A stretch of 64,000 bases of DNA from Mesonia mobilis DSM 19841 (GTDB lineage Bacteria > Bacteroidota > Bacteroidia > Flavobacteriales > Flavobacteriaceae). How positions within the stretch are numbered: position 1 is the stretch's first letter; every line of letters begins with the position of its first letter. The position numbers and the translations under genes were made by a program. The notes under the pieces were generated by a model. The model saw only the letters and a list, made by a program, of their open reading frames with translations, had not been told where the DNA came from and ran no database searches. Where the stretch lies: assembly GCF_000423405.1 (NCBI RefSeq), contig NZ_AUHX01000005.1:274207-338206 (forward strand), written 5' to 3'. This document shows positions 30,285 through 39,236 of this stretch, in pieces.

Positions 30285-31228
30285 TGGCTACAAACAGAAT
30301 AACCTCTTTATTCAACATCAAATATCCGCTTATTCAAGCCGGTATGATCTGGGCTAGCGGCTGGAAACTTGCCAGCGCCGTAAGTAACGCCGGCGGTTTA
30401 GGGATTATTGGTGCAGGATCGATGTATCCTAATGTACTTCGAGAACATATACAAAAATGTAAAAAAGCTACCGATAAACCTTTTGCAGTCAACGTGCCGA
30501 TGCTCTACCCGAATTTGGAAGAAATTATGGAGATCATTATCGAAGAAAGCGTTGAGATTGTATTTACTTCTGCCGGAAACCCAAAAACTTGGACTCCTAC
30601 TTTAAAAGAAAAAGGAATTAGGGTTGTTCACGTCGTAAGTAGTGTAAAATTTGCTTTGAAATCTGAAGCCGCCGGAGTTGACGCTGTAGTTGCTGAAGGT
30701 TTTGAAGCCGGTGGTCACAATGGCCGAGAAGAAACTACAACGTTTACCTTAATCCCAATGGTTAAAGAAAAACTACAAATACCATTGATCGCCGCCGGAG
30801 GAATTGCCACCGGAAAAGGGATGCTCGCTGCAATGATTTTGGGTGCAGATGCTGTACAGATCGGGAGTCGTTTTGTTGCAAGCCCTGAAGCGTCTTCTCA
30901 CCAAAACTTTAAGCAAATGGTAGTCGATGCAGAAGAAGGTCATACACAACTTACGCTTAAAGAATTAGCTCCTGTTCGTTTGCTAAAAAATAAGTTTTTT
31001 AATGATGTTACTGAGCTTTACACGAAGAATCCTAGTAAAGATGAACTCATTGAATTACTGGGAAGAGCACGTGCTAAAAAAGGAATGTTTGAAGGTGATC
31101 TAGAAGAAGGTGAATTAGAGATTGGTCAAATTAGCGGACTTATAAATGAAATAAAACCTGCTGCTGAAATTGTAGAAGAGATCATCAGTGATTTTCAAAA
31201 AGCAAAAGAAGAATTGCCGACATTTTAG
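30284..31228 (+). CDS. Nitronate monooxygenase / FMN-dependent 2-nitropropane dioxygenase family
   Basis: A 314-residue FMN-binding TIM-barrel protein. Family motifs are the start KYPLIQAGMIWAS, GGLGIIGAGSM (about 34-44), FAVNVPM, AEGFEAGGHNGRE (about 137-149, the substrate-side histidine H145) and the phosphate-binding IAAGGIATGKGM and GADAVQIGSRF. The same family includes the enoyl-ACP reductase FabK. Which reaction applies cannot be decided here, though the GGHNG motif is common to both. TAATG overlap with the protease gene implies translational coupling. Confidence 0.87.
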   Translation: MATNRITSLFNIKYPLIQAGMIWASGWKLASAVSNAGGLGIIGAGSMYPNVLREHIQKCKKATDKPFAVNVPMLYPNLEEIMEIIIEESVEIVFTSAGNPKTWTPTLKEKGIRVVHVVSSVKFALKSEAAGVDAVVAEGFEAGGHNGREETTTFTLIPMVKEKLQIPLIAAGGIATGKGMLAAMILGADAVQIGSRFVASPEASSHQNFKQMVVDAEEGHTQLTLKELAPVRLLKNKFFNDVTELYTKNPSKDELIELLGRARAKKGMFEGDLEEGELEIGQISGLINEIKPAAEIVEEIISDFQKAKEELPTF

Positions 31229-31247
31229 ATATTAATAATTTATTGAA

Positions 31248-31283
31248 TAAAAAAGCTCCGACTAATTATCGGAGCTTTTTTAT
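31248..31283. terminator. Bidirectional intrinsic terminator
   Basis: AAGCTCCGA pairs with TCGGAGCTT over a short loop, with A and T runs on the two sides. It separates the convergent nitronate monooxygenase and small membrane protein genes. Confidence 0.87.
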
Positions 31284-31287
31284 TATT

Positions 31288-31554
31288 CTAATAACCCGAT
31301 CCGGCCATTGATCCGAACATTGCCGCCAAGCCGCCAAAAAATATACTCATCAATATCGCTAAAGCAATAACTATAACGTATAACAAAAGCATTCCTTTTG
31401 CCCAATTTTGACGTGTGGTGTTCGTATCGCTACTAAACGCCCAAACGAGTAACATTATTAAACCAATTAATGGTAAACCGGCTACAAAAATGTATAAAGC
31501 CCATTTACCCGGAGTAATGTGAGAAGGTGCTGGTTGCACTGGTTGAGTTTCCAT
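31288..31554 (-). CDS. Small two-helix membrane protein
   Basis: I do not recognise a named family for this 88-residue protein. It has a proline-rich cytoplasmic start (QPVQPAPSH). Two hydrophobic helices follow, at about 18-42 and 54-76, joined by a polar loop (SSDTNTTRQNWAKG). The glycine-rich end contains FFGGLAAMFGSMAGSG. The layout recalls small Bacteroidota membrane proteins that follow a cytosolic Pro-rich tail, but no function can be assigned. It stands alone, 80 bases after the DUF922 gene. Confidence 0.6.
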   Translation of the reverse strand: METQPVQPAPSHITPGKWALYIFVAGLPLIGLIMLLVWAFSSDTNTTRQNWAKGMLLLYVIVIALAILMSIFFGGLAAMFGSMAGSGY

Positions 31555-31634
31555 ATTGTAAATTGTTAGTTAGATTAGTAAAATAAATTTAACTAAAATT
31601 AACAAATAAAGGAAGATAATTTCAACTTTAAATT

Positions 31635-32177
31635 TTAAGAACTAAACTCGGCTAGTAATTCTAAAGCTTGATTTACCTCTTTCTGCCAACGTTTTTGCTC
31701 TTCTAGTAGCATCCCATGATTGGTTTCTTTATCGTAGGCTTTTTGCATTTTTATACGTTCACTTTCAACCTGCTTATGCATTTTTTTAAGCTTAGCTTTA
31801 GCTTCATTTAAAGATTTAGGACTAAAATTACTTAACCATTTTCGCATCTTACGCGCATACAATTCAGAAATATCAAAATGTAATTGCTCGTGAGCTAAAA
31901 GTGTCGGAGTTTCTTTGCCTTTCTTTACCCAAGACTGCTCAGGATAAAAATAAGCGTGAACTTCATAAGTAAATATAGGTTTGCTTGCTTGCATACCAAA
32001 ACCCCAAGTATAAGAAAACCCGGAATTGGTATTAGCTAAAAAATGACTTTGACGATTGGGTTTCGCCTCAAAATCTTTCCACGTAAGTTTTTCTTCTGTC
32101 CATTCTAATTTCTCTTGAGCTTGTAATTGAAATAAGCTTAATAACAAGAATGAAAAAAGAAAAATTTGATTACGCAT
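31635..32177 (-). CDS. DUF922-like predicted secreted zinc protease
   Basis: A 180-residue exported protein with a signal peptide (1-20, ending QLQAQ). It contains LTWKDFEA and an HEXXH zinc-protease motif, HEQLHFD (about 96-102), followed by a downstream helix with more acidic residues (ISELYARKMRKW). This fits DUF922, a family of predicted secreted Zn-dependent proteases; no activity is established. The second half is lysine-rich and coiled. Its start overlaps the OsmC stop by 8 bases, so it is the last gene of the guaA operon. Confidence 0.72.
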   Translation of the reverse strand: MRNQIFLFSFLLLSLFQLQAQEKLEWTEEKLTWKDFEAKPNRQSHFLANTNSGFSYTWGFGMQASKPIFTYEVHAYFYPEQSWVKKGKETPTLLAHEQLHFDISELYARKMRKWLSNFSPKSLNEAKAKLKKMHKQVESERIKMQKAYDKETNHGMLLEEQKRWQKEVNQALELLAEFSS

Positions 32178-32577
32178 CTTTATAATTAAAAGTGATTATC
32201 TTTTCGATATCGGGATGAAGACTATACCAAACCGGGCAAGTTTTTGCTGCGTGTTCGATGATTTTCTTTTGCTTATCGCTATAAACTTCTGGAAAAGTAA
32301 AATTAATTTCAATCTTAGAAATTCTTCGAGGTTCACTTGCCATTGTTTTAGTGACTTCAGCAACCGTATTTTCAATAGAAAAATCTGAATTTTCTGCTTT
32401 AATCCCAATAATGGTTAACATACAACTTGCCAATGCAGTTGCAACGGTATCTGTTGGCGAAAATGCTTCACCTTTCCCGTTATTATCTGTGGGAGCGTCG
32501 GTTATAAAAGTATTGCCACTTTTTAGATGCTCAGATTCCGTTCTTAAATTTCCTTGATAAACTACTCTAGAGGTCAT
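32170..32577 (-). CDS. OsmC/Ohr family peroxiredoxin-like protein
   Basis: A 135-residue cytoplasmic protein. The OsmC fold is shown by AFSPTDTVATALASCMLTIIG (about 38-58), with the peroxidatic cysteine C52. The second cysteine, C114, is in HAAKTCPVWYSLHPDI. These proteins reduce organic or other hydroperoxides using a thiol donor. BshC, encoded nearby at 37563, suggests bacillithiol could be the low-molecular thiol, which is inference. One base separates it from the LysM gene upstream and its end overlaps the DUF922 gene by 8 bases. Confidence 0.87.
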   Translation of the reverse strand: MTSRVVYQGNLRTESEHLKSGNTFITDAPTDNNGKGEAFSPTDTVATALASCMLTIIGIKAENSDFSIENTVAEVTKTMASEPRRISKIEINFTFPEVYSDKQKKIIEHAAKTCPVWYSLHPDIEKIITFNYKDA

Positions 32578-32578
32578 C

Positions 32579-34498
32579 TTAATTTATAACTTTTAAAGTT
32601 AAACCTTCATCGTATTTAATAAGATAAACAGCATCGTTATAATACCCACCGATCATCTTTTTGTGATAACTGAATTTATTCTCCACTTGCTCAGTCATTC
32701 CTTCTAATTCTAAGGCTTTGTAAAGATTTTCAGCAGCGGCTAACCTCAACAATAAATCATAAGTAAGATCAAAACCACGAGTTGCAAATTTATTTGGTAA
32801 AATACCGTAATCACTTTTGTAATTTTTTACAAACGCGTTATTTTCAAAATCTTCACATTCTTTTGCTACGGAAGCGTAAGTGAACTGAAGGTTGCTTAAA
32901 TACTCGTTAGAAATTTCATCTTCGTAAGGTTTACTTTTATCGGAAGTAAAAATTCTAATTTTATACTCAGGAACCATTGCATTTAAATAAGAAGTAGCGT
33001 TACTAATTAACTCTAAATCTTCAGACTCAAGAATTAGCCAGTTCTCTTTTTCTTTAGAAAGCACTTTTACTAGATCTGAAGTCTGCATATATTCTTCTTT
33101 TGCTTGCTGAACCACGGTAGCTTCAGGAAAAGTATAAACTAACTTACTTTTTAAATAGTCGTGCTTCTCATCGGCTAAGATCAGTAAGTTTTTACCTTCT
33201 TTTAGACTATCGATGTAGGTAATTAATGCTTTTTCCATCATTAATTTAGAAGGTCTGGTTTGCAATAGATTTGCTTCTCCATTTAATTCTGCATCAATTA
33301 ATGGTGAAAGTACCGGAATATTATTTCTGTTGAATAATCTTGAAGCTTTTTCAACATTTTTACTCAACACAGGCCCGATCACCGCATCAAAATTATCGTA
33401 CTCTAACTGTCGTAAAATTTCATCTACTTTAGCACCACTTTTTTCAGTATCAAAAACTTTAGCGCTTATAGGAATCCTTAATTTCTCTACAGAATCGATG
33501 GCAGTTACCACTCCGCTATAAAAATCTAACGAAACACGAAGTACGCGATCGTCTTTAAGTAAAGCTTCCTTATCGATACTATCGCCTTCAAATTGTCTTA
33601 ATGAAAACGGAAGCATCACCGCTATTTTCTTTCTTCTTCTATTGGTAATTAACTCTTCTAGCTTGATTTTTTTAGATGCTGAAACCGATAAAGTATCATT
33701 CAACATAGTTTGAGGTTTAGGGATTTTTATGGTCATCCCTGCTTCTAAACCTTCTTCAGCTAAAATAGGATTGTACTTTATTAAAGTATCTTTAGTAGTA
33801 TTGAATTGCTTGGTTAAGCGGTAATAATTTTCTTTTGGTTTTACCGTATAACTAATAAAATTTTCACCGGCATTTTGCGCTGCTTTAGAATCTTTATTTT
33901 GCGGATTGATCACGTTTAAAACCTGACCCGGTTTTAAATCTGTCACCCCGGGATTCAAGGCATTTAATTGCGCCATCGTCATACCGTATTTTCTAGCAAT
34001 TGCCATTTTACCTTCTTGAGGCATCACGATATGTTTTAAATTTTCGAATGAAGAATTTTGAACAGAATTATTGATATTTATCGTGTCGTTTTTACTAAAC
34101 ACCGGGATTCTAATTACATCACCTTTCCCTAATTCTTCATCATAAAGATAGGTGTTGTATTTTTTTAGATCACCAACAGAAATATCGTTCGCTTTTGCTA
34201 TGCTGTATAAAGTTTCTTTCCGTTTAACTTTATATTCCTTGAAATTTAAAACGCTTTGCTTTTCGTAATTTCTATTATCGGAAGAAGAAGAAACAGGAAT
34301 CACTAAAACGACTCCTGTTAAATTTCCTTTTTTAGCATCTGGATTGTATTTGTAAATGCTCTGTTCTGAAACGTTATATTTCTTTGCGATGGAAGAAATG
34401 TTTTCTCCCGATTTTACTTTATGGGTTTCAAAACTTTGTGCAAAAGTTTGAAGACTAACTAATAAAATCAGCAAAAAAAATAAGCAATTCTTTTTCAT
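32579..34498 (-). CDS. Four-LysM protein with periplasmic-binding-protein-like domain
   Basis: A 639-residue exported protein (signal peptide 1-20, ending TFAQS). Four LysM peptidoglycan-binding units follow at about 24-68 (HKVKSGENISSIAKKYN), 88-133 (YKVKRKETLYSIAKAND), 151-192 (HIVMPQEGKMAIARKYG) and 210-255 (YTVKPKENYYRLTKQFN). From about 288 to the end is a type-1 periplasmic-binding fold like branched-chain amino-acid receptors, with KIAVMLPFSL, DFYSGVVTAID and FDAVIGPVLSKNVEK. It is probably anchored to the cell wall and senses or holds an unknown ligand. It sits 11 bases after guaA and 1 base before osmC. Confidence 0.88.
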   Translation of the reverse strand: MKKNCLFFLLILLVSLQTFAQSFETHKVKSGENISSIAKKYNVSEQSIYKYNPDAKKGNLTGVVLVIPVSSSSDNRNYEKQSVLNFKEYKVKRKETLYSIAKANDISVGDLKKYNTYLYDEELGKGDVIRIPVFSKNDTININNSVQNSSFENLKHIVMPQEGKMAIARKYGMTMAQLNALNPGVTDLKPGQVLNVINPQNKDSKAAQNAGENFISYTVKPKENYYRLTKQFNTTKDTLIKYNPILAEEGLEAGMTIKIPKPQTMLNDTLSVSASKKIKLEELITNRRRKKIAVMLPFSLRQFEGDSIDKEALLKDDRVLRVSLDFYSGVVTAIDSVEKLRIPISAKVFDTEKSGAKVDEILRQLEYDNFDAVIGPVLSKNVEKASRLFNRNNIPVLSPLIDAELNGEANLLQTRPSKLMMEKALITYIDSLKEGKNLLILADEKHDYLKSKLVYTFPEATVVQQAKEEYMQTSDLVKVLSKEKENWLILESEDLELISNATSYLNAMVPEYKIRIFTSDKSKPYEDEISNEYLSNLQFTYASVAKECEDFENNAFVKNYKSDYGILPNKFATRGFDLTYDLLLRLAAAENLYKALELEGMTEQVENKFSYHKKMIGGYYNDAVYLIKYDEGLTLKVIN

Positions 34499-34509
34499 TC
34501 AAAATTTAA

Positions 34510-36039
34510 TTATTCCCACTCAATTGTAGCGGGTGGTTTTGAGCTAATATCGTATACTACTCTATTAACGCCTTTTACTCGATTTATTATCGTATTTGAT
34601 GTTTTTTGTAAGAAATCGTAAGGTAAATTTACCCAATCTGCGGTCATCCCATCGGTAGATTCTACTGCGCGAAGTGCCACTACTTTTTCGTAAGTACGCT
34701 CATCACCCATTACTCCTACAGAGCTTACCGGTAATAATATTGCGCCGGCTTGCCAAACTTTATCGTAAAGTTTCCAGTCTTTTAAACCTTGAATAAATAC
34801 GTGATCTACTTCTTGTAAGATTCTTACTTTTTCTGCAGTGATATCACCTAAAATTCTAATCGCAAGACCTGGTCCCGGGAAAGGATGTCTTCCTAATAAC
34901 TCAGGATCGATTCCCATTTCTGCTCCTACGCGACGTACTTCATCTTTAAATAACATACGTAAAGGCTCAACCACTTTCAATTTCATAAAATCTGGCAAAC
35001 CACCTACGTTATGGTGAGATTTAATCGTTGCTGAAGGACCGTTTACCGAAATAGATTCAATCACATCAGGATAAATGGTTCCTTGTGCTAAAAACTTCAC
35101 ATCGGTTAGCAAATGAGCTTCATCATCAAATACTTCAATGAACACGCGACCTATGGTTTTTCTTTTTTCTTCCGGGTCGCTTATTCCTGCAAGGGCATCC
35201 AAGAAACGTGCCGAAGAGTCAACACCTTTCACATTTAGCCCCATATTTTTATATTGATCTAAAACGCTTTCAAATTCATTTTTACGTAAAAGACCATTGT
35301 TGACGAATATACAATAAAGATTATCGCCAATCGCTTTATTTAACAAAACTGCTGCAACCGTACTATCTACACCACCACTTAAACCAAGGACTACTTTATC
35401 GTCGCCAATTTGCTTTTTAAGATCTTCAACCGTCATATCTACAAAAGCTTCCGGCGTCCATTCTTGCTCAACTCCACAAATCTTCACTAAAAAGTTTTCT
35501 AGTAATTGTTTACCGTCGGTAGAATGATAAACTTCCGGATGAAATTGAATCGCAAAAGTTTCTTCCCCATCAATACGATAAGCGGCGTTAAGTACATCGT
35601 GCGTACTTGCTAATCGTACTCCATTCTCCGGTAATTCTTTAATGGTATCGCTATGCGACATCCAAACCTGAGAATTTTCAGTAATTTCATCAAAAAGTAA
35701 TTCTTGATCTTTAATTACAGAAAGATTAGCACGACCATATTCACGCGTTTCTGAAGGTTCTACTTTACCGCCGTGAAAATGCGCTAAATATTGTGCGCCA
35801 TAGCAAACTGCCAGCATAGGCACTTTACCTCTAATATTCGATAAGTCTGGATGCGGTGCATCTTCTGCTCGCACAGAAAAAGGACTTCCCGAAAGTATTA
35901 CGGCTTTAAACTCTTCTAAATTTTCCGGTAATTTGTTAAACGGATGGATTTCACAGTAGATATTTAATTCTCTAACTCTACGCGCGATAAGCTGCGTGTA
36001 CTGTGAACCGAAATCTAATATAAGTACGTTATTTTGCAT
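34510..36039 (-). CDS. guaA: GMP synthase (glutamine-hydrolysing)
   Basis: A 509-residue enzyme that converts XMP to GMP. The class-I glutaminase domain has the triad C79 (AVCYGAQ), H167 and E169 (FHPEV). The PP-loop ATP pyrophosphatase domain has [12 protein letters not shown] (about 217-228). The C-terminal dimerisation domain ends KPPATIEWE. The start is the ATG at 36039 ([11 protein letters not shown]); a TTG six bases upstream overlaps the -7 promoter box and is rejected. The -7 box ends only three bases before this ATG, so the message may be leaderless. It is the first gene of a run with the LysM, OsmC and DUF922 genes. Confidence 0.96.
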   Translation of the reverse strand: MQNNVLILDFGSQYTQLIARRVRELNIYCEIHPFNKLPENLEEFKAVILSGSPFSVRAEDAPHPDLSNIRGKVPMLAVCYGAQYLAHFHGGKVEPSETREYGRANLSVIKDQELLFDEITENSQVWMSHSDTIKELPENGVRLASTHDVLNAAYRIDGEETFAIQFHPEVYHSTDGKQLLENFLVKICGVEQEWTPEAFVDMTVEDLKKQIGDDKVVLGLSGGVDSTVAAVLLNKAIGDNLYCIFVNNGLLRKNEFESVLDQYKNMGLNVKGVDSSARFLDALAGISDPEEKRKTIGRVFIEVFDDEAHLLTDVKFLAQGTIYPDVIESISVNGPSATIKSHHNVGGLPDFMKLKVVEPLRMLFKDEVRRVGAEMGIDPELLGRHPFPGPGLAIRILGDITAEKVRILQEVDHVFIQGLKDWKLYDKVWQAGAILLPVSSVGVMGDERTYEKVVALRAVESTDGMTADWVNLPYDFLQKTSNTIINRVKGVNRVVYDISSKPPATIEWE

Positions 36040-36042
36040 AGG

Positions 36043-36071
36043 CAAAAGTAAGAATTTGAGGTAAAATTCAA
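36043..36071 (-). promoter_or_regulatory. Promoter of the guaA operon
   Basis: On the minus strand TTG (36069-36071), 18 bases, then TACTTTTG (36043-36050) fit the -33/-7 pattern. Only CCT separates the -7 box from the guaA ATG, leaving no room for an ordinary leader. Confidence 0.72.
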
Positions 36072-36115
36072 ATTGATTCTAAGATTAATTTTTGAAGAAA
36101 TTTTAACATTTAGAA

Positions 36116-37504
36116 TTATTCCATCGAAGCTAAAATATCTTCGATATCTTCTTCTGTGGTATCGGGATTTATAAAGCAGAAACGAGAAATGGTTTCTATC
36201 TCTCCGTTTTTAGACCATTTTGTTGGGGTAACCAGCGCAAAACCAGCTTGATGATTTTTATAGGTCCAATCGCGGTAATCTTCAGCATCCCAACCAATTC
36301 TTTTAAATAACACACACGATAAACTTGGTTCTCTCACCAACTCTAAATGTGGTGCTTTTTGTATTTGTTCCGCAGCATTTAAGGCTAAAGAAAGTCCGCG
36401 TTCGATGGCTTCGGTATATTTTTCTGTTCCGTGCATTGCCAATGAAAACCAAAGTGGCAAACCTCTTAATCTTCTAGTAAGCTGAATTTGATAATCTGCC
36501 GGATTAAAACCTTGCGCTCCTTTGTCTTTAAAAATATCGAGGTAGGCACCTTTTTGCGAATGTGCATTTCTAGCCAACTCCATATTTTTATAAATCACGG
36601 CTCCACAATCGTAAGGAGAAAACATCCATTTATGCGGATCGATAGTGATACTATCTGCTCTTTCGATACCATTAAATAAATGACGAACCGATGGCGCAGC
36701 TAGCGCTCCACCACCATAAGCCGCGTCGACGTGAAACCAAAGATCTTCTTTTTCACAAACGTTGGCAACGCTTTCTAAATCGTCGATAATTCCTGCATTT
36801 GTGGTTCCGCCGGTAGCTACTACGGCAAAAAGACGTTTACGATCTATTTCACTTAAACCCTCTATTTTTTGCTGTAACCACTTTCCTGTTAAACGATCGT
36901 CTTCATCATCATCTACCAAAATAATATCGGCATCGATCACTTTTGCCATCGATTTTACAGAAGAATGCGCTCCGTTAGAGGTAATTAACAAGGCTTTGTA
37001 AGCTTTATTTTCTTCATTTTTATCACGCCAAGCTTCTCTCGCTGCAATCATGGCAGAAAGGTTAGCCGAAGTCCCGCCACTAGTAAAAACCCCAAAAGCT
37101 CCCTGAGGAAGTCCCGTTAATTCTACCAACCATTTCATGGCTTGATTTTCACAGAAAATTCCGCCGCCACCGGTCATCCAATAAGCTCCGTGAATACTTG
37201 CTGCAGAGGTTACCAAATCGAATAAAATTGCTGCTCTTGTTGGCGCTGCCGGTACAAATGCTAAATGTCTGGGATGATCTACCGGAACGGTTGCTTTTAC
37301 CAATACATCTTTAAAAAGATTAAATGCTTTTTCGCCACCAATTCCTTCTTTGGTTACCGTTTCTCCCACCAAATCCATTAGATCTTGCTCTTGTTTTGGT
37401 GAACCCATTTCTGGAGAAGTATTTGAAATTCTGTTAATGGCGTATTTCATGATATCTAAGGTCATTTCGACCGTATCGATATCTATGGAGTGCATGCTTT
37501 TCAT
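36116..37504 (-). CDS. PLP-dependent group II amino acid decarboxylase
   Basis: A 462-residue fold-I PLP enzyme of the glutamate/aromatic-L-amino-acid decarboxylase family. It has the cofactor histidine region (HVDAAYGGG) and the Schiff-base lysine in TIDPHKWMFSPYDCG, and the earlier motif FTSGGTSANLSAM. The substrate cannot be predicted. The frame stays open to 37555, but the extra residues would be encoded by the repeat fragment at 37527-37554. I take the ATG at 37504 as start, with 37495 as an alternative. It follows bshC with a 58-base gap and may be co-transcribed. Confidence 0.88.
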   Translation of the reverse strand: MKSMHSIDIDTVEMTLDIMKYAINRISNTSPEMGSPKQEQDLMDLVGETVTKEGIGGEKAFNLFKDVLVKATVPVDHPRHLAFVPAAPTRAAILFDLVTSAASIHGAYWMTGGGGIFCENQAMKWLVELTGLPQGAFGVFTSGGTSANLSAMIAAREAWRDKNEENKAYKALLITSNGAHSSVKSMAKVIDADIILVDDDEDDRLTGKWLQQKIEGLSEIDRKRLFAVVATGGTTNAGIIDDLESVANVCEKEDLWFHVDAAYGGGALAAPSVRHLFNGIERADSITIDPHKWMFSPYDCGAVIYKNMELARNAHSQKGAYLDIFKDKGAQGFNPADYQIQLTRRLRGLPLWFSLAMHGTEKYTEAIERGLSLALNAAEQIQKAPHLELVREPSLSCVLFKRIGWDAEDYRDWTYKNHQAGFALVTPTKWSKNGEIETISRFCFINPDTTEEDIEDILASME

Positions 37505-37526
37505 TTTATTTCGTTTAATAAAGATG

Positions 37527-37554
37527 AGACCTCTCGACTCCGCTCGAGGTGACA
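37527..37554. repeat. Imperfect palindromic repeat fragment between bshC and the decarboxylase
   Basis: CCTCTCGACTCCGCTCGAGG with flanks GA and TGACAT forms an imperfect hairpin. It shares the core TCGACTnnGCTC with 7939-7955 inside repeat copy 1. Its form matches GTCA(C/A)..CTCGAG-type palindromes that I remember as common in Flavobacteriaceae intergenic regions; no search was done. Confidence 0.6.
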
Positions 37555-37562
37555 TTTTAATT

Positions 37563-39155
37563 TTATAAATAGATGATTGAAAATTCTTGTTGAAGTGGTT
37601 TCAGCTCTTGTTTTAATTGCTGAATAAGTTCTTTCCCGTAAATTTCGTAAAACTCACTGAAATTTCGGTTACGTTCTTGTAAACTTTGCTTTGGAAATAA
37701 TTGATCTTGCAGATTTGTTATACGTTCTAACTCATCTTTCAACTTACGTTTTTGTGCTTTTAACAGGCGTTTTTCTAAATGCTGAAGTCCGTTAATTTGC
37801 TTTTGCTCTTGCGCTGCAACTGCTCCCACAAAAGATTTATCGGTTTTTTCTGCTAATTGATATAAATCTTTAAACTGTTGCTCTAAATATTGTTTTTGCG
37901 GACTAAAATCGATATCGATCTCTGAAATTTCTTGCGTTCGTTTAGTTCTTAAATCTGATTGTTTTAAGAATAAATCTTCTACATTAACCTCAAGATTTTC
38001 GACTTTCTTTTTTTGTTTTGCTGAAACTAATAAGGCTGAATTACGCAGTAATAATATAGGAAATGGTATTTGCTGACTTTTAAAATAATCTTTCAACTCA
38101 AACCAATACGCCATTTCTCCGCCACCACCGATGTAGCATAAATTAGGAAGAATAACTTCTTGATACAACGGACGCATAATTACATTGGGAGAAAAACGCT
38201 CCGGGTGATTTTCTAATTCTTCGAGAATTTCGGCTTCTGTAAAGCGTAAATCTGTCTCGTGAACAATATAAAAATCTTCTTCTTTAATGATACGTTCACG
38301 AATCCCTTCAGCTAAATAAAACAGATTAATTTCTCTTGGGTTTACCTGAACTTTATAACCTTCTGCTGCTAATTGTTCTGCTGAAGACGCTACTTTTTCT
38401 GAAGAAGTTTGTTGCAACAATTCTTCTTTTACAAAAGGTTTAAATAAGGTTTTTAAGTCTTGATCGTCACCATCGACAATTACTAAACCATATTCAGCAA
38501 AAAGTTGATTAGCAATATATCTAGTAGCTTCAGTTAAAGTGTCGTGTTTAACGTAAGCTTTTTCAAAAAGATGTACTAACTCTTCCGCAGCATCAGAATC
38601 GTTTAAATGTGGCTTAAATTCTTTTAAAACTTCAGCTAAACCATCGGTATTAAACATACCAACCGCTCCGGTTTGATCACTTGACCATTGCACTTTTTGA
38701 TCTTTAAAGTTGAAGTAATTGATCTCTTCAAAATCGTGATCTTCTGAAGCCATCCAATACACGGGAACAAAATGATGATCGGGATTATTGGCTTTTAATT
38801 CTTCAGCTAAATTTATGGCTGAAATAATTTTATAAAGGAAATATAAAGGTCCGGTAAATAAATTTAATTGATGCCCGGTAGTTACAGTAAACGTATTCTG
38901 TTCAGCTAAAGCAGTAATATTCTCTTGTGTTAATGCTGAAGCTTCAACGCTTTGATATTGTTGCTGAAGTGCCTGAACCAAAACCTTTCGTTGTTCTGTA
39001 GAAAAGGAACTTTTTTTCTGTTCGATCTGTGTTTTAAAATTCTCTAGCTTAGGAAACTGACCGTAAAATTTGCGTAGATTTTCTTTCTCTTCAAGATAAT
39101 CTAGCATTAAGTCTGAAAAATAATTTGTGTTTCGGTAAGCGATACAGTCGGCCAT
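37563..39155 (-). CDS. bshC: Bacillithiol biosynthesis cysteine-adding enzyme BshC
   Basis: A 530-residue protein of normal family length. It matches BshC over its full length: MADCIAYRNTNYFSDLMLDY, then FTVTTGHQLNLFTGPLYFLYKI (about 93-114), and YWMASEDHDFEEINYF (about 133-148). A long coiled-coil section lies in the second half (about 390-500, rich in K, E, Q and L). BshC attaches cysteine to glucosaminyl-malate in the last step of bacillithiol synthesis, so the cell likely uses bacillithiol as thiol buffer. A -7 element lies just upstream at 39179. No other bsh gene is in the window. Confidence 0.95.
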   Translation of the reverse strand: MADCIAYRNTNYFSDLMLDYLEEKENLRKFYGQFPKLENFKTQIEQKKSSFSTEQRKVLVQALQQQYQSVEASALTQENITALAEQNTFTVTTGHQLNLFTGPLYFLYKIISAINLAEELKANNPDHHFVPVYWMASEDHDFEEINYFNFKDQKVQWSSDQTGAVGMFNTDGLAEVLKEFKPHLNDSDAAEELVHLFEKAYVKHDTLTEATRYIANQLFAEYGLVIVDGDDQDLKTLFKPFVKEELLQQTSSEKVASSAEQLAAEGYKVQVNPREINLFYLAEGIRERIIKEEDFYIVHETDLRFTEAEILEELENHPERFSPNVIMRPLYQEVILPNLCYIGGGGEMAYWFELKDYFKSQQIPFPILLLRNSALLVSAKQKKKVENLEVNVEDLFLKQSDLRTKRTQEISEIDIDFSPQKQYLEQQFKDLYQLAEKTDKSFVGAVAAQEQKQINGLQHLEKRLLKAQKRKLKDELERITNLQDQLFPKQSLQERNRNFSEFYEIYGKELIQQLKQELKPLQQEFSIIYL

Positions 39156-39178
39156 AAATTAAGTCTCTTAAAAAACTG

Positions 39179-39186
39179 CAAAGATA
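39179..39186 (-). promoter_or_regulatory. Putative -7 promoter element for bshC
   Basis: On the minus strand TATCTTTG, an exact TAnnTTTG, lies 23 bases before the bshC ATG. No TTG is seen at the usual -33 distance. Confidence 0.5.
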
Positions 39187-39236
39187 CGTTAAGTGCTTGG
39201 TTTTTCTACTAAATTTTAGTTAAAGACTTTTAGGTT

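Noticed and set aside
37505..37555. N-terminal extension of the PLP decarboxylase
   Set aside because: It is encoded by a palindromic repeat fragment and has no family similarity.
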